From Cryptomeria japonica (lineage: Eukaryota; Streptophyta; Pinopsida; Cupressales; Cupressaceae): a stretch of 64,000 nt of DNA. Position numbers and translations under genes: made by a program. The stretch is taken from contig NC_081408.1 of the NCBI RefSeq assembly GCF_030272615.1, positions 64,786,614 to 64,850,613 of the forward strand, read 5' to 3'. How positions within the stretch are numbered: position 1 is the stretch's first letter; each line of letters opens with the position of its first letter. Under the pieces are notes generated by a model. It was not told the origin of the DNA. It was given only the letters and a program-made list of their open reading frames with translations, and searched no databases. Below are positions 9,808 through 21,629 of the stretch, in pieces.

Positions 9808-12639
9808 TCAAAGTGTCAATTGTGTGGTTTCCAGTTTCATCCTTGTAACCAATTGGTTACAATCTGAAAAGGGTCTGCCAATACTAGATTCAAATTGTCT
9901 CATGCACTTCTTTATTTCTTCTTCAAAGAATTTGTGTTTTTCCTTCTCTAGTTTCTCCTTGAATGCTTCCTCTTTTATTTGTTCAATTGTCATAGTGTTG
10001 TCAGTAATACACTTAGACAATGTGTCAAGTTGATTCAAAGAATCTTTATTATCTATATTACATTTGGGTGCTATCATTTTCAAAATTGGAATTGTGTCAT
10101 CAATTTCTTTGTATGCTTGTGAAATACACTCTATTATCTTCTTGATAGAATCCAAAAGATCTTCTGTCATATTTGCTGGTTTGAATTCTGCATTTGAAGA
10201 ACCAACAATCTGTATTCCGCCGGTGGGAGTAATTTCTTTGCTTGTGGTGACCTCTGGTAGGTCAGTTTGTGTTTGCGTTTATTTAAGCAAAGGTTTGGGT
10301 TGCTCAGCTGTTGTTGGTGGCACTATCTCCTCATGAACCTGTTGCTGTGAGGGAGCATGTTGATCTGCCTGTTTCTCAGTGTTGTCAACTGCCGATTTAC
10401 CTTCTGTGCTATCTATTGCCAGTGGCTCATTTACCACATTTGTTTTCCCCATTGAATCCTTATCTACCACAATATTGACTTTTTGACTGTCAATGTTCAT
10501 TATATATAACACCTCAGAATTAGGATTTGTGTCCTCATGTGGTATGTCCATACTCTCACTAGCCGGTTGATTGTCAGTGGTAACTACCGGTGGAGTATCT
10601 AGAGGCGATGGGGATAAGTTATCTGTTATTTTTATGTTGGGTGGTCCACCAATGTTACCTTTTCCCTTATCCTTTTGATATACCTTGATGGGTTTAGGGC
10701 TTAGATATTCTTCCTACTTTTCCTTCTCTACAAAGAATATGTCTCGTGCATTAGTTGTTTCCTCTGTTACCTCATTCACTCTACCAACCATAAGTGCTAC
10801 ATACTGGTGTGTAGTTGAAAATACTGACTAGTTAGCCTCAGAGATCAGTTCATCTATATCTTTAGGTGAGTTGACAGGATGTACAGCAAGTAGTTTTTCA
10901 ATTTTTATTTTCTTATCAAGCTCAACAACAGCTTGCCTTCTAGCTTTAAGTCTTTTGTACAGTTCTGCCGGTATTTCATCAACAGCTTGCATAAAAAATT
11001 TCTTGTAAATATCCGAGTGTAGGATTACATTGTTTTCTACTTTCTCCTTGTCATTATTTGATAATGAGTCATATAATCTGTTAATGTTTTTCAGCTTTCC
11101 ATCCTCTGTTATTTCATTGAGAAGTTTGTCAATTGGAGCAATGGTTTGGTGAGTCATCTTCTTAAGGGTTAACTTCTTCTTTGGAGATAATTTCATAGCT
11201 CGGAGCCTTACTACCTGTTGTTTCTATCTAGTTCTTCTAGAAGAAGGTGAAGATACCAGTGAAGGTTTCCTTTTTCTCTCAACTCTTTTGAATGTAGCTG
11301 GTATATCACTTTCTAAAGAAGTTCCAACCAGTGAAAGGTGAGTTTCTGGTTGGAGTGCTTCTAACTCATCTTTAGTAATACCAGTTCATTTAAGTACATC
11401 TTCCTTAATAGCTTTTGCTTCCCTGGATCCTTTTCTAACTGTTGCTTCAACCTTTTTAACAATTTTCTTTGATTGAATTTGTTTTTCAATAGTCTCAGCA
11501 CTGCCAAATACCTCTTCTTTAGGTTCCTTAGGTGCATCTAGGAGGGCTTTTGCATATGTTTCTATTATGTGGTCATCAACTTCATACCCCATTTCAGTAA
11601 CCCAGATGGTTCTTGGGATAACTACCTCCATCCAAATTTCATCCTTCTTTATAACAAAACAGATTTCATGCTTATACTTGTTCACAATTGCTTGTGACAA
11701 TCTGACTCTAGTCTTCATCCGGGCCTTCAATGCCTAAAAATACTCATTTATGTTCTTTTCTCTATTCTCTCCCATGTTGTTTAGTAAATCTGACAACTAT
11801 TTGCCTACCAGTATATCAAAACCAAGATTTTTGTTACTGATACCAGGTACTTGATTGGTTATGTGTAGCATTAGACAGACAAGTAGATTTCCAAATCTAA
11901 ATGTCCCCTTTTTGTCTTTCTTTATTTTTCCCAAATTGTCAATTAGTTCATCTTTAAGCCATTCACACACATCTATTTTTGCATTATCATTAACCATGTC
12001 ATAGGCACTCTTTATGCATAGGCTAGAGATTGAGTTTAACCTATTTTCATGTGTGGTTTTGTAGCCTAAGATCATACTGATGAATCTGACATTGATATAT
12101 GTTACGTCATTTACCCTTAAGGATCTCTTATCAGATGTTGCACCAGTTAGGTTAATCACTAGGTCATTTGAGACCTTCTTTGTTTTATCAGGTCTGTTAA
12201 TGGTGGAGGGTAACCCTGTCACAACCTTTACTGCTTCTTTTGTGATTTTATGAACTGAGTCCAACTAGAAGAATGCACCATGTACCTTGCTTAGTACTAC
12301 CCTTATGACATCCTTGGGAAAAAATGGGATACTGAGAAATTCAGTGAAACATAGGGTTTCTACTATCTTGTGTTCAGGTTTGATAATACTGGATTCATCA
12401 CAAATTATAGATTTATACATATTCTTGATTTCCTCATCACCTAATTCCTCTATATGACAATGTACATACATTCTAGGGTCTTCAGTAAAAACTACTCCTT
12501 TAGGGATTTGAGAAAATGCACCAATATTATCATCTTTCTTGGCAATCTCGGGAACTAACTGGAATACGAGTCTAGGGCATTTAATAACTTTGACAACAGT
12601 AGGGTTTGCAATGAATTTAGGAACAGATGAAGAAGCCAT
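9808..12639 (-). pseudogene. Element B ORF2, unknown retroelement protein
   Basis: It starts at the ATG at 12639 (MASSSVPKFIANP), in the same place as ORF2 of element H. The N-terminal domain is readable through fragments at 12265-12639, 11797-12264 and 11386-11730, with conserved blocks such as IEELGDEEIKNMY, RVVLSKVHGAFFWLD, VTGLPST, KIDVCEWLKDELIDNLGKIK and FGNLLVCLML. The C-terminal half is lysine- and glutamate-rich and continues at 10828-11196, 10279-10551 and 9808-10170. Several stops and shifts interrupt it. Compared with H, the last 140 or so codons are missing and the text jumps into the 3' untranslated region. No known enzymatic motif is seen; function unknown. Confidence 0.75.
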
Positions 12640-12945
12640 GGTTATTAATACCTTTATTTTCCTTAGGAATGATTTCTTGATGAATTGCTTCACTTCTTTG
12701 CTTGAAATGCCTTTGCTCAAGAATTTTTGCAATCTCGAAGATTTGAATGCTCGGTGAAATGAAAATGGAGCCAAAACACTTGTTTAATAATGTTGATTTC
12801 ACCAACCACCACATTTAATGCTTGTCAATTAAGTAATGACTTAACTTATCTATTGGTATAGAAGTAATTTCAACTTCTCACCATCAACCGAGGGAATAAT
12901 AGCATGTTTCACATTTGATTTCCAAACCCTCAAAGGAATTTTTCT

Positions 12946-14057
12946 TCAGTTAGATGAAGAGTCTCCTGCCAGTGGAGTGTTACTCTGTTTTGTCGGTGGA
13001 GGAGTATTCCTATCACCATTTAGTTCTGATTTCCTGATCCATTGTTTTGAGAATTCCTTCTTTACCTCTTCAAATTTTTCTTTACCTTTCAAACTAGGAC
13101 CTTTGTTACTTGTTGGTGATGCCTTACTTCTATAGAATTTTGCAATATGTCCAATCTTGTTACAGGAATAACAAGTGACATTGTTTTTCTGAATAGCCTT
13201 CCCATATCCTATGTCGGTTTGTGTTTTGCATTGATTAGATAAGTGTCCAAATCTTCCACAAACATAAAATCTTACATTCATTCTACAATTCTCTAAATTA
13301 TGACCAATTTTGATGCATTTGGAACATTGACCGGTGGGTGTATTAGTGCTCTGATAATTTCTAGATCTACACTGATTTTCTCTATGACCATACTTGTTAC
13401 AATTAAAGTATTTGCCATTAAATTTATAAACATTTGGTTGTCTTACCAGTTTGCTATGATCTTGTGCATTTGCAGTAACGGAGCTTTCACCAATTTCAAA
13501 GCCAAGGCCACAAGTGTCACCATTAGGTTTCTGATTCTTCAACAAGTCACCAAGTTCTTCTGAGCTTTTCTTGAATTTTTCTTTGTGTTGATTTACAGTA
13601 GCCAGTTCCCTTTCCAAGATACCTTTCTATCTCATGAGTTCATTTGAGTCATTTTGTACATGCATTAGATCTATCTTCAACATATCATTTTCATAACTAA
13701 GTCTTGTGTTTTCATTTACAACATCATTCAGTCTTCTAGTCAAGTCTTCTTCATTCTTCTTTCTATCTTCAATTTCTTTACAAAATCTCATAGTCATATC
13801 CTGCATCTCATTCTTTGTTGCCATGTTTTCTTGTTTCAACTTGTTCATCAGATCACTAAGAGTTTACTTTTCATCATTCTCATTTTGCATGTTTTCACAA
13901 AGTTCTCTTCTCTTGTTTCTTGCAATGGTAAGATTTCTTCAAGTGCTTGAATAATATCCTATACAGCCTTTAGATCATCTTCAAGTTTTATATTTTTCAA
14001 CTTTTCTACATCATAGTCTGAGAGAGCTGCTTCTAATTGCTTCATAAAGTTTTCCAT
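12946..14057 (-). pseudogene. Element B ORF1, coiled-coil zinc-knuckle Gag-like protein
   Basis: The start is the ATG at 14057 (MENFMKQLEAALSDYD), matching the start in element H. The first 200 or so residues form a charged coiled coil, visible at 13627-13848 and beyond. The last part (12946-13617) has four CCHC-type knuckles: FNCNKYGHRENQC with the first Cys replaced by Tyr, CSKCIKIGHNLENC, YVCGRFGHLSNQC also lacking its first Cys, and CYSCNKIGHIAKFY lacking the last Cys. An early TAG (AV*DI where H has Gln) and shifts break it. It probably bound element RNA as a nucleocapsid; the coiled coil in place of a usual copia Gag domain is odd. Confidence 0.8.
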
Positions 14058-14114
14058 CTCTACCGGTGTCAAGATCTTCCTCAAACTGTTAGGCTTCTGA
14101 AAATAGAGGACCAA

Positions 14115-14126
14115 GCTCTAATACCA
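14115..14126 (-). promoter_or_regulatory. Element B primer binding site
   Basis: The minus strand reads TGGTATTAGAGC, one base off the initiator-Met consensus, two bases inside the LTR end at 14129. Confidence 0.88.
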
Positions 14127-14128
14127 AT

Positions 14129-14305
14129 TGTTAGGATTCCCTAAGATACTGAGAGGGGGTGTAAATCAATATCTAACCAGTTATAGGATTTTATTAAATC
14201 AAAACATGTAAAGCATATCAATACTATATATAGGTAAATAAAAAGTAATGCAATAAACAGAGATAACAACAACCACATGAAAAGCACACCATAACACAGT
14301 AGTTT
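14129..14305 (-). repeat. Element B 5' LTR, inner piece
   Basis: The first 177 bases of the LTR as seen on the plus strand (TGTTAGGATTCCCTAAGATA). It ends at the target AGTTT, where element C entered; the rest is at 21014-21624. Confidence 0.92.
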
Positions 14306-15361
14306 TGTTGGTATTTTGGTATGGTTTTGTCATTGATGTCAACACTTACTGAATACACCTACTTTGGAGATCCAGCAACATTCACTGACAAATAGTAAAT
14401 TGTGCAACAGTTATTGGTATATGGTTCACCGACAGGATATATTGTTCACCAGTACCTGGAATGACATGGAAGACACTTGGTAATGTCAAAGACATCATGC
14501 GGACACTTTATTTTGAAGTAATAATCATTGGTATATTCATATTTGCATATTTGCTTTTATTGGCAAATAGGTCCAGGTTATCTAGGGTTATACCGTCAGG
14601 TTTATCTTTTCTAGATCAGCATGGCACGCTATGGAGATGATTTATTATTGTTGTAAATGCATTAAGCCGACATGTTTAATGGGTTATTGCATCGGATAGT
14701 ATATTATTTGTAAATTTTTTTATTGTAATATCTTGTAGAGCCGACCTACTAAAATTGGTCTTAGGGTATGGTATAGATGTAAGATCTTATTTGTAAGATC
14801 AAGTGTGGAATGTAAAAAAAAGAATTGAGTGAAGGTATATGCGAGATCAAGTAGAGTATACATGAAGACATCATTTGAAGGTGAAGTTAGGTTTTTGTAG
14901 AAGCATATCAGCATTACACCGGTACTGAATTCAACATATGAAGATGCTATTTTGTGCAGTGCATTCTGATTGGATTTAACCATCCAACTGTAGTCAGTGT
15001 GACTCCCATTTGTGATTGAGTAGTGAGCTCTAGGCTATTGGCCTTTCTGCATGTGCAGACCCCTCTTGTACACTTACTATCTACAGTAGTATCATCTGAT
15101 TGTGGGTAAGGTTTCCCACCGTGGTTTTTCCCCTTACAGGGTTTCCACATACAAATATTGGTGTCATGTGTTGTGGATGACTTTATGTTTATATTTCATG
15201 CATTAATCCTTATCGGTATAGCAATTTACTGTTAACACTGTCTACTGACATACTTAACTGGTTTACTGGTATTAAGCATTAAGCTGGTTAATAAGTTTTT
15301 GGTTTGAATTTATTAGACAACTGATTCACCCCCCCCTCTCAGTTGTCTCCAGAACCTAACA
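14306..15361 (+). repeat. Element C 5' LTR
   Basis: It begins TGTTGGTATTTTGG and ends CCTAACA just before the primer site, 1,056 bp. It contains the block GTGGGTAAGGTTTCCCACCG and GTGGTTTTTCCCC near 15102-15135, and a C-rich tract shortly before the end. Confidence 0.93.
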
Positions 15362-15363
15362 AT

Positions 15364-15375
15364 TGGTATCAGAGC
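15364..15375 (+). promoter_or_regulatory. Element C primer binding site
   Basis: TGGTATCAGAGC, exact initiator-Met primer site, two bases after the LTR. Confidence 0.93.
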
Positions 15376-15417
15376 TTAGTCCTCTTTTGCAGAATTTTAA
15401 CAACTTGAGGAGATCCA

Positions 15418-18400
15418 ATGTCTACTAATTGTTTTAGGAAGGATAGTCCTAAACTTGATGGAACCAACTATGGGATATGGAAGATCAGAATGGAGACACA
15501 TCTGAACTGCATTGGTAAAGACATCTGGGAAGTTATTAAGAATGATTATACTACTGTTGTAGCTGGTTAGACTACCCCAACCACCTTAGCCAAAGATGAA
15601 GAAAATGATTGCAAAGCAAAAGAAACACTTTTGAGCGCATTATTAGATCAACAAATCATGGGATTATCAAATAGGTCTACTGCTAAATCTATTTGGGATC
15701 ATTTGGAAACACTGAATGAAGGAGATTCCACAGTCAAAATTGCAAAACTTGAAAGCTTCTGCGTCAGGTATGAACATCTGAAAATGGAAGAAGATGAAAG
15801 GATTTCTGCTTTTATGGAAAGAGTAAATGAAATTGTTTTGGGTATTAAATGTTGTGAAGGAACCTTGAGTGAGCATGAAATTGTTTCAAAAATCTTAAGA
15901 GTTTTTCCACCGGCATATAAAATGAAAGTTACTGCTATAAATGAGTTGAGAACAATGCCTAATACATTAGTAACTAGGGATACATTGATTGGAAAACTTT
16001 CAGCTTTTGAAATTGAGGAATTTGGTCCTATTGCTACTATAAAGACTGATTTGGCCTTTAAAGCATCAACATCATCTGCTCCATCATTTGACAAATCAGA
16101 TTGGAGAGCCTTTTATGCAAGAGAACTTGAAGAAACTAGAAAGGAGAATGAAGAGCTTGAAGAACTTGAAGCACTATTTGCAAGGAAAATGCCAAAAGAT
16201 CCAATTGGAAGTAAGTATGAAGGTAAGGCACCCTTTAAATGTTTTAACTGCAATAAGATTGGTCATATGGCTTCAAGATGCCCTGATAGACATGCTAGAC
16301 TAAGAGAAGAAGCTAGAAGAACATACAAGCCTAATCCTGAATATCAAAGATACAGATTTAAGAAGAACAAAGATAAATCTTGTTACATTGCTGATGAAGG
16401 TGTGACCGATGATTCTGATGAGGATCCAACAGACAATGGATGGGTTTTTGTTGCTATAACAGAAGATCAATCGGTACCTATTGTTTAACTGGTAGAACAA
16501 GCCCTAGCAGTTAAAGTTGAATCAAAGGATGAGTGGATTATTAACTCGGGATGATCAAATCATATGACTAGAGACAAAGGTAAATTCTTGAACTTTCAAG
16601 AATACAATGGAGGTTTAGTAAGATTTGGAGATGACAAAGCCTGTTCAATCAAAGGTAAGGGTAAGGGTTCAATATCTCTTGATGGTAAACATAACACTGA
16701 CAATGTCTACTATGTTGAAGGATTAAAGCGTAATCTTTTAAGTGTTGGTCAATTAGTTGAGAAGGGTTTTCAGTTACAATTTAAAAATGAAAAATGCAAA
16801 ATCATGAATATAACTGGTTTGGAAATTGTAACTAGTAATTAGACTAGAGGTAATATCTTTCATTTGAATAACAGTGAAAAGGCATGCTTAATTGCACATA
16901 TAGATGAAAGTTGGTTATGGCACAAGAGACAATGTCATGTAAATTTTGATTGCATGGTAAAAATCAGTACTTCTAAGGCAGTTAGAGATCTACCTAAAAT
17001 TGTGAAACCTCATAATACAATTTGTAAGGAATGTCAATTTGGAAAACAAGTTAGAACTAGTTTCAAAAGTATTCTAGAAAAATCCAATAATGCTCTTGAT
17101 TTAATTCACACTTATTTATGTGGTCCAGCTAGAACTAAAAGCTTACAAGGTGATAGATATTTCATGCTAATTATTGATGATTATTCTAGAATGTGTTGGG
17201 TTACTTTTCTCAGAGAAAAATCAGAAGCACTTGGGAAGTTTAAACTATTCAAAGCAATGGTTGAAAATGAAACCGGTAAGAAAATCAAATGTTTAAGATC
17301 AGATCAAGGAGGAGAATTCACATCCAAAGACTTTAATAAATTCTATGAAGTGAATGGAATCAAAAGACAATTATGAGCACCTCAGACACCATAGCAGAAT
17401 GCAGTTGTTGAAAGGAAAAACAGAACTATCTTGGATGTAGCAAGAAGTATGTTATCAGAAGCAAATCTACCATGTGTACTGGAGAGAGGCAGTAAGCACT
17501 GCTATCTATACATTCAACAAAGTTCACATCAAAGGTGAAACCGGTAAGACCCCTCATGAACTATGGTTTGGTAATATTCCTACTCTTAAGTATTTTAGAA
17601 TTTTTGGAAGTAAATGTTATATTAGAAGAGATGAGTATATTGGCAAATTTGATCCTAGAAGTGATGAAGGAATATTTCTTGGTTATTCATCTAAGAGCAA
17701 GGCATATAGATGTTTTAATAAAAGAATGCAGAAAATTGTTGAGAGTACAAATGTAAAGATTGATGAACAATTTAGAGGAACTTCAAGGTATATAGACTCT
17801 GAACTGGCAACAAAAGTTATGACAAATGAACCTACACTGAATCCACCGATACAGAATGAAGATCCAGTTAACCCAGTATCATCAGAGGATTCCATAGTAA
17901 TTGAAGAACAACAACAAACTAAGACACCTTGGTATGTAAGACTAAATCATTTTGAAGATCAGATAATTGGAAACAAATTTAAAGGAGTTATGACAAGAGG
18001 AAGATTGGCAAATGAAGAGGTATGTCTTATTTCTCAAATTGAACCATCATCTATCAATGAGGCATGTGAAGATAAATTTTGGATTAAAGCTATGGAAGAA
18101 GAATTAGGACAAATTGAGAAGAATAATACTTGGACATTAGTTCCCCGGCCTAAAGATTAAAATGTAATTGGAACCAAATGGGTATTTAGAAACAAACTTA
18201 ATGAAGATAGAAAGGTTGTCAGAAATAAAGCAAGACTAGTGTGTAAGGGATATTCTTAGAAAGAAGGAGTTGATTACAATGAAACCTTTGCACCGGTAGC
18301 CAGAATTGAGGCAGTTAGATTATTCTTGGCTTTTGCAGCTCACAAGGATTACAAAGTTTATCAAATGGATATTAAATGTGCATTTTTGAATGGAGATCTT

Positions 18401-19576
18401 GAAGAGGAAGTTTATATTGAACAACTTGATGGATTTTCTTTGATAGATGACAATGATATGGTTTGCAGGTTAAGAAAAGCTCTGTATGGATTGAAACAAG
18501 CCCCAAGAGCTTGGTATGCAAGATTGGATAAGTATCTTTTAAAAATTGGTTTTACTAAAGGAAATACAGATAGCAATTTATATTACAAAGTAACTAATGA
18601 TGACATCTTGATTATTGAAGTATTTGTTGATGATATAATCTTTGGAGGAGAAGATGGATTATGTAAAGAATTTTCTCTTGAAATGCAGCAAGAATTTGAA
18701 ATGTCTATGATTGGAGAAATAAAATTCTTTTTAGGATTGCAGATTTCAGAGATTGATAAAGGTATATTTTTGAGTCAATCTAAGTACTTGAAAGAACTAC
18801 TTAAGAAATTTGGGGTGGAGAACTCTGAACTAGTAAGCACACCTATGACTACGAATGACAAATTATCTCAAAGGGATGAATCTACACTTGTTAATCCAAC
18901 TAGATACAAATCTATGATAGGAGGTTTACTGTATTTGACACAAACCAGGCCTGATATTATGAATGCAGTATGTATTGTTTCTAGATTTCAGAGTAATCCT
19001 AGAGAAAATCATGAATCAGCAGTGAAAAGGATTTTCCGGTACTTACAAGGCACAACAAATCTTGGATTATGGTATCCTAAAAATGAAAATTTTGATCTAT
19101 GTGCATATATAGATGCAAATTGGGCAGGAGATGTGGATGATAGAAAAAGCACCACTGGAGGAGCATTCTTTCTTGGAAAGAGATTAGTTTCTTGGTTGAG
19201 TAAGAAATAGAGTTGTATGTCTTTATCAATAGCAGAATCAGAATATGTTGTAGCAACAACAAACTATACACATGTACTTTGGCTCAAGCAAATGTTGAAA
19301 GACATAAAGGTAAAATGCAAGGAACCTATTACTATATACTGTGATAACACTGCAGCAATTGATATATCTAAAAATCTAGTATTACATTCTAAAACAAAAC
19401 ATGTTTCTATCAAACTGAATTTTCTAAGGGAAAAAGTTGAAGAAAAAGAGATAAAATTGGTCTATGTGAATACTAAAGAACAACTTGCAGACATTTTCAC
19501 AAAACCTTTGCCTAAGGAGACTTTTGAGTATCTTAGAGATCAGCTTGGAGTCATACCACCACCGGTCGAGACTTAG
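15418..19576 (+). pseudogene. Element C gag-pol polyprotein, degraded
   Basis: The ATG at 15418 starts MSTNCFRKDSPKLDGTNYG, a normal copia Gag start. In order: Gag core (15630-16100), knuckle CFNCNKIGHMASRC (about 16237-16278), protease near 16545 where the expected DSGCS reads NSG-stop-S, integrase with CKECQFGK (17020) and LRSDQGGEF (17300), RT with FVDDIIFGG (18624) and RNase H ending ADIFTKPLPKETF near 19530. The integrase block reads HTYLCGP where HTDLCGP is usual, so the first catalytic Asp is lost. Stops lie at 15568, 16486, 16552, 16840, 17374, 17389, 18158, 18257 and 19208; the frame shifts by one near 17470. Seven of these fit Gln-codon loss. Confidence 0.92.
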
Positions 19577-19916
19577 ATAGTTGATGATTTTCATCAACTG
19601 GCAGAATTAAATGGACAAATCTTTTATTCTGGTATTTGATGAGGAAGCTACTTCTCAGGGGGAGTAGTTGGTATATTGAATTGGTTGGTATTTTGTATGA
19701 ACTTGACTTTTGTGACTTTGGCATTTGATGTCAAAGGGGGAGAGATATCTATGGAAAAACACATTATCCTTTTTGGTGAAAGATTTCAGGGGAGAAATTT
19801 TGGAAATCACATTTAAGGAGAAATTGGTATTGTTACTCCCAAGGGGAGAAATGGAGATTGTTGGTTTTTTTATTTGGCATTTCTATTTTGGCACTTTGAT
19901 GGTTTTTCCATCTTAT

Positions 19917-19981
19917 GTTGCCATCAATGCCAAAGGGGGAGATTGTTGGTATTTTGGTATGGTTTTGTCATTGATGTCAAA
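19917..19981 (+). promoter_or_regulatory. Element C polypurine tract with flanking inverted repeat
   Basis: CCAAAGGGGGAGAT (19930-19943) directly precedes the 3' LTR. GTTGCCATCAATG (19917-19929) and CATTGATGTCAA (19969-19980) can pair at 11 of 13 positions across the tract and the LTR start. Extra purine tracts of the same type lie upstream at about 19657, 19736, 19789 and 19840. Confidence 0.75.
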
Positions 19982-21008
19982 ACTTACTGAATACACCTAC
20001 TTTGGAGATCCAACAACATTCACTGGCAAACAGTAAACTGTGCAACAGTTACTGGTATATGGTTCATCAGTAGGATATATTGTTCACCAGTACGTGGAAT
20101 GACATGGAAGACACTTGGTAATATCGAAGACATCATGTGGACACTTTATTTTGAAGTAATAATCATTGGTATATTCATATTTGCATATTTGCTTTTACTG
20201 GCAAATAGGTCTAGGTTATCTAGGGTTACACCGGTAGGTTTATCTTTTCCAGATCAGCATGGCACGCTATGGAGATGATTTATTATTGTTGTAAATGCAT
20301 TAAGCTGGCATGTTTAATCGGTTATTGCATCGGATATTATATTATTTGTAAATATTTTTATTGTAATATCTTGTAGAGCCGTCCTACTAAAATTGGTCGT
20401 AGGGTATGGTATAGATGTAAGATCTTATTTGTAAGATCAAGTGTGGAATGCAAAAAAAAGAATTGAGTGAAGGTATATGCAAGATCAAGCAGAGGTATAC
20501 ATGAAGTCATCATTTGAAGGTGAAGTTAGGTTTTTGTAGAAGCATATCAGCATTACACCGGTACTGAATCTAGCATATGAAGATGCTATTTTGTGCAGTA
20601 CATTCTTATTAGATTTAACCATCCAACTGTAGTCAATGTGACTCCCATTTGTGATTGAGCAGTGAGCTCTAGGCTGTTGGCCTTTCTGCATGTGCAGACC
20701 CCTCTTGTACACTTACTATCTATAGTAGTATTATCTGATTGTGGGTAAGGTTTCCCACCATGGTTTTTCCCCTTACAGAGTTTCCACGTACAAATATTAG
20801 TGTCATGTGTTGTGGATGACTTTATGTTTATATTTCATGCATTAATCCTTACCGGTATAGCACTTTACTGTTAACACTATCTACTGGCATACTTAACTGG
20901 TTTACCAGTATTAAGCATTAAGTTGGTTAATAAGTTTTTGGTTTGAATTTATTAGACAACTGATTCACCCCCCCCCCCCCCCCTCTCATTTGTCTCCGGG
21001 ACCTAACA
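19944..21008 (+). repeat. Element C 3' LTR
   Basis: 1,065 bp, same ends as the 5' copy. A long C homopolymer around 20967-20983 accounts for much of the length difference. The two LTRs differ at scattered positions, indicating an insertion that is not recent. Confidence 0.93.
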
Positions 21009-21013
21009 AGTTT

Positions 21014-21624
21014 AACAAGGAAACCCAGTGTGGGAAAAACCTCGATGGGATTTGTGACCCACAATATTCACTTACTAGCCAATAAGTGAATATTACTCTT
21101 ACAATGGGGGCTTGCACATGTAGGAAGGCCAAGTTCCTAGAGCTCACTACTCAATTAAAAAATGGGAAGTCTCACTGATTTACAAAATGGATTATATAAA
21201 TCCAATGTCTTGTACTGCTTCAGAATAGCATCTACTATGCCAGATCCAGTACGGGTTTTAGCTCTGCTACATACATAAACCCTTAACCTATAATTCGCAT
21301 AATAGGTCTACCTTATTTCACCTATCTACTTTCTTACAAAATGTTCTATAATGATCTCATACATATATGAGTCATTTTATAGCTTACCAAGTCGGCTTAC
21401 AATGATTTGACAATAATTTACAAAATATATTATAAACAACATTCTTGTCAGCTTGGGTGCCAGTATACTTCCTTTCACTGTCGGTGGTCTATGTGTCGGT
21501 GTAGAGTCTATCGTTGCTAGTGCCGATAAATTGTCTTGCCGGTGTCATAGGATTGTAAGGTTGCCATCAATGACAAAACCTTCAATCACCTACAATATCT
21601 CATTGGAGTGTGCATTTGCCAACA
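21014..21624 (-). repeat. Element B 5' LTR, outer piece
   Basis: It continues the B LTR after element C and its duplicated AGTTT, ending GCATTTGCCAACA at 21624. With 14129-14305 it restores a 788-bp LTR, the same length as the 3' copy. Confidence 0.92.
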
Positions 21625-21629
21625 CTATA

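Larger units (their letters stand above)
14306..21008 (+). mobile_element. Element C: Ty1/copia LTR retrotransposon, full length
   Basis: It is 6,703 bp, bounded by a perfect target duplication AGTTT (14301-14305 and 21009-21013). LTRs are 14306-15361 and 19944-21008. The order gag, protease, integrase, RT, RNase H is that of copia. The RT/RNase H text ([36 protein letters not shown]) resembles the SIRE/Maximus lineage, a judgement from memory of the family. Its LTR 3' half resembles that of non-autonomous element H, making this lineage a candidate helper. It is inactive as shown, with at least eight stops and a frameshift. Confidence 0.93.
8826..21624 (-). mobile_element. Element B: non-autonomous LTR retrotransposon (contains element C)
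   Basis: It is bounded by the target duplication CTATA at 8821-8825 and 21625-21629. LTRs are 8826-9613 and 14129-14305 joined to 21014-21624; both sum to 788 bp. Internal sequence on the minus strand holds a primer site, ORF1 (coiled coil plus CCHC knuckles), ORF2 and a polypurine tract. Nothing in the roughly 4.5-kb interior resembles protease, integrase, RT or RNase H. Copia element C was inserted later into its 5' LTR. It is the same family as H (51847-58438) and the G fragment. Confidence 0.9.

Noticed and set aside
15699-16094. Minus-strand frame opposite the copia C gag
   Set aside because: Shadow of the real plus-strand Gag; low-complexity Ser/Phe/Ile content typical of antisense frames.
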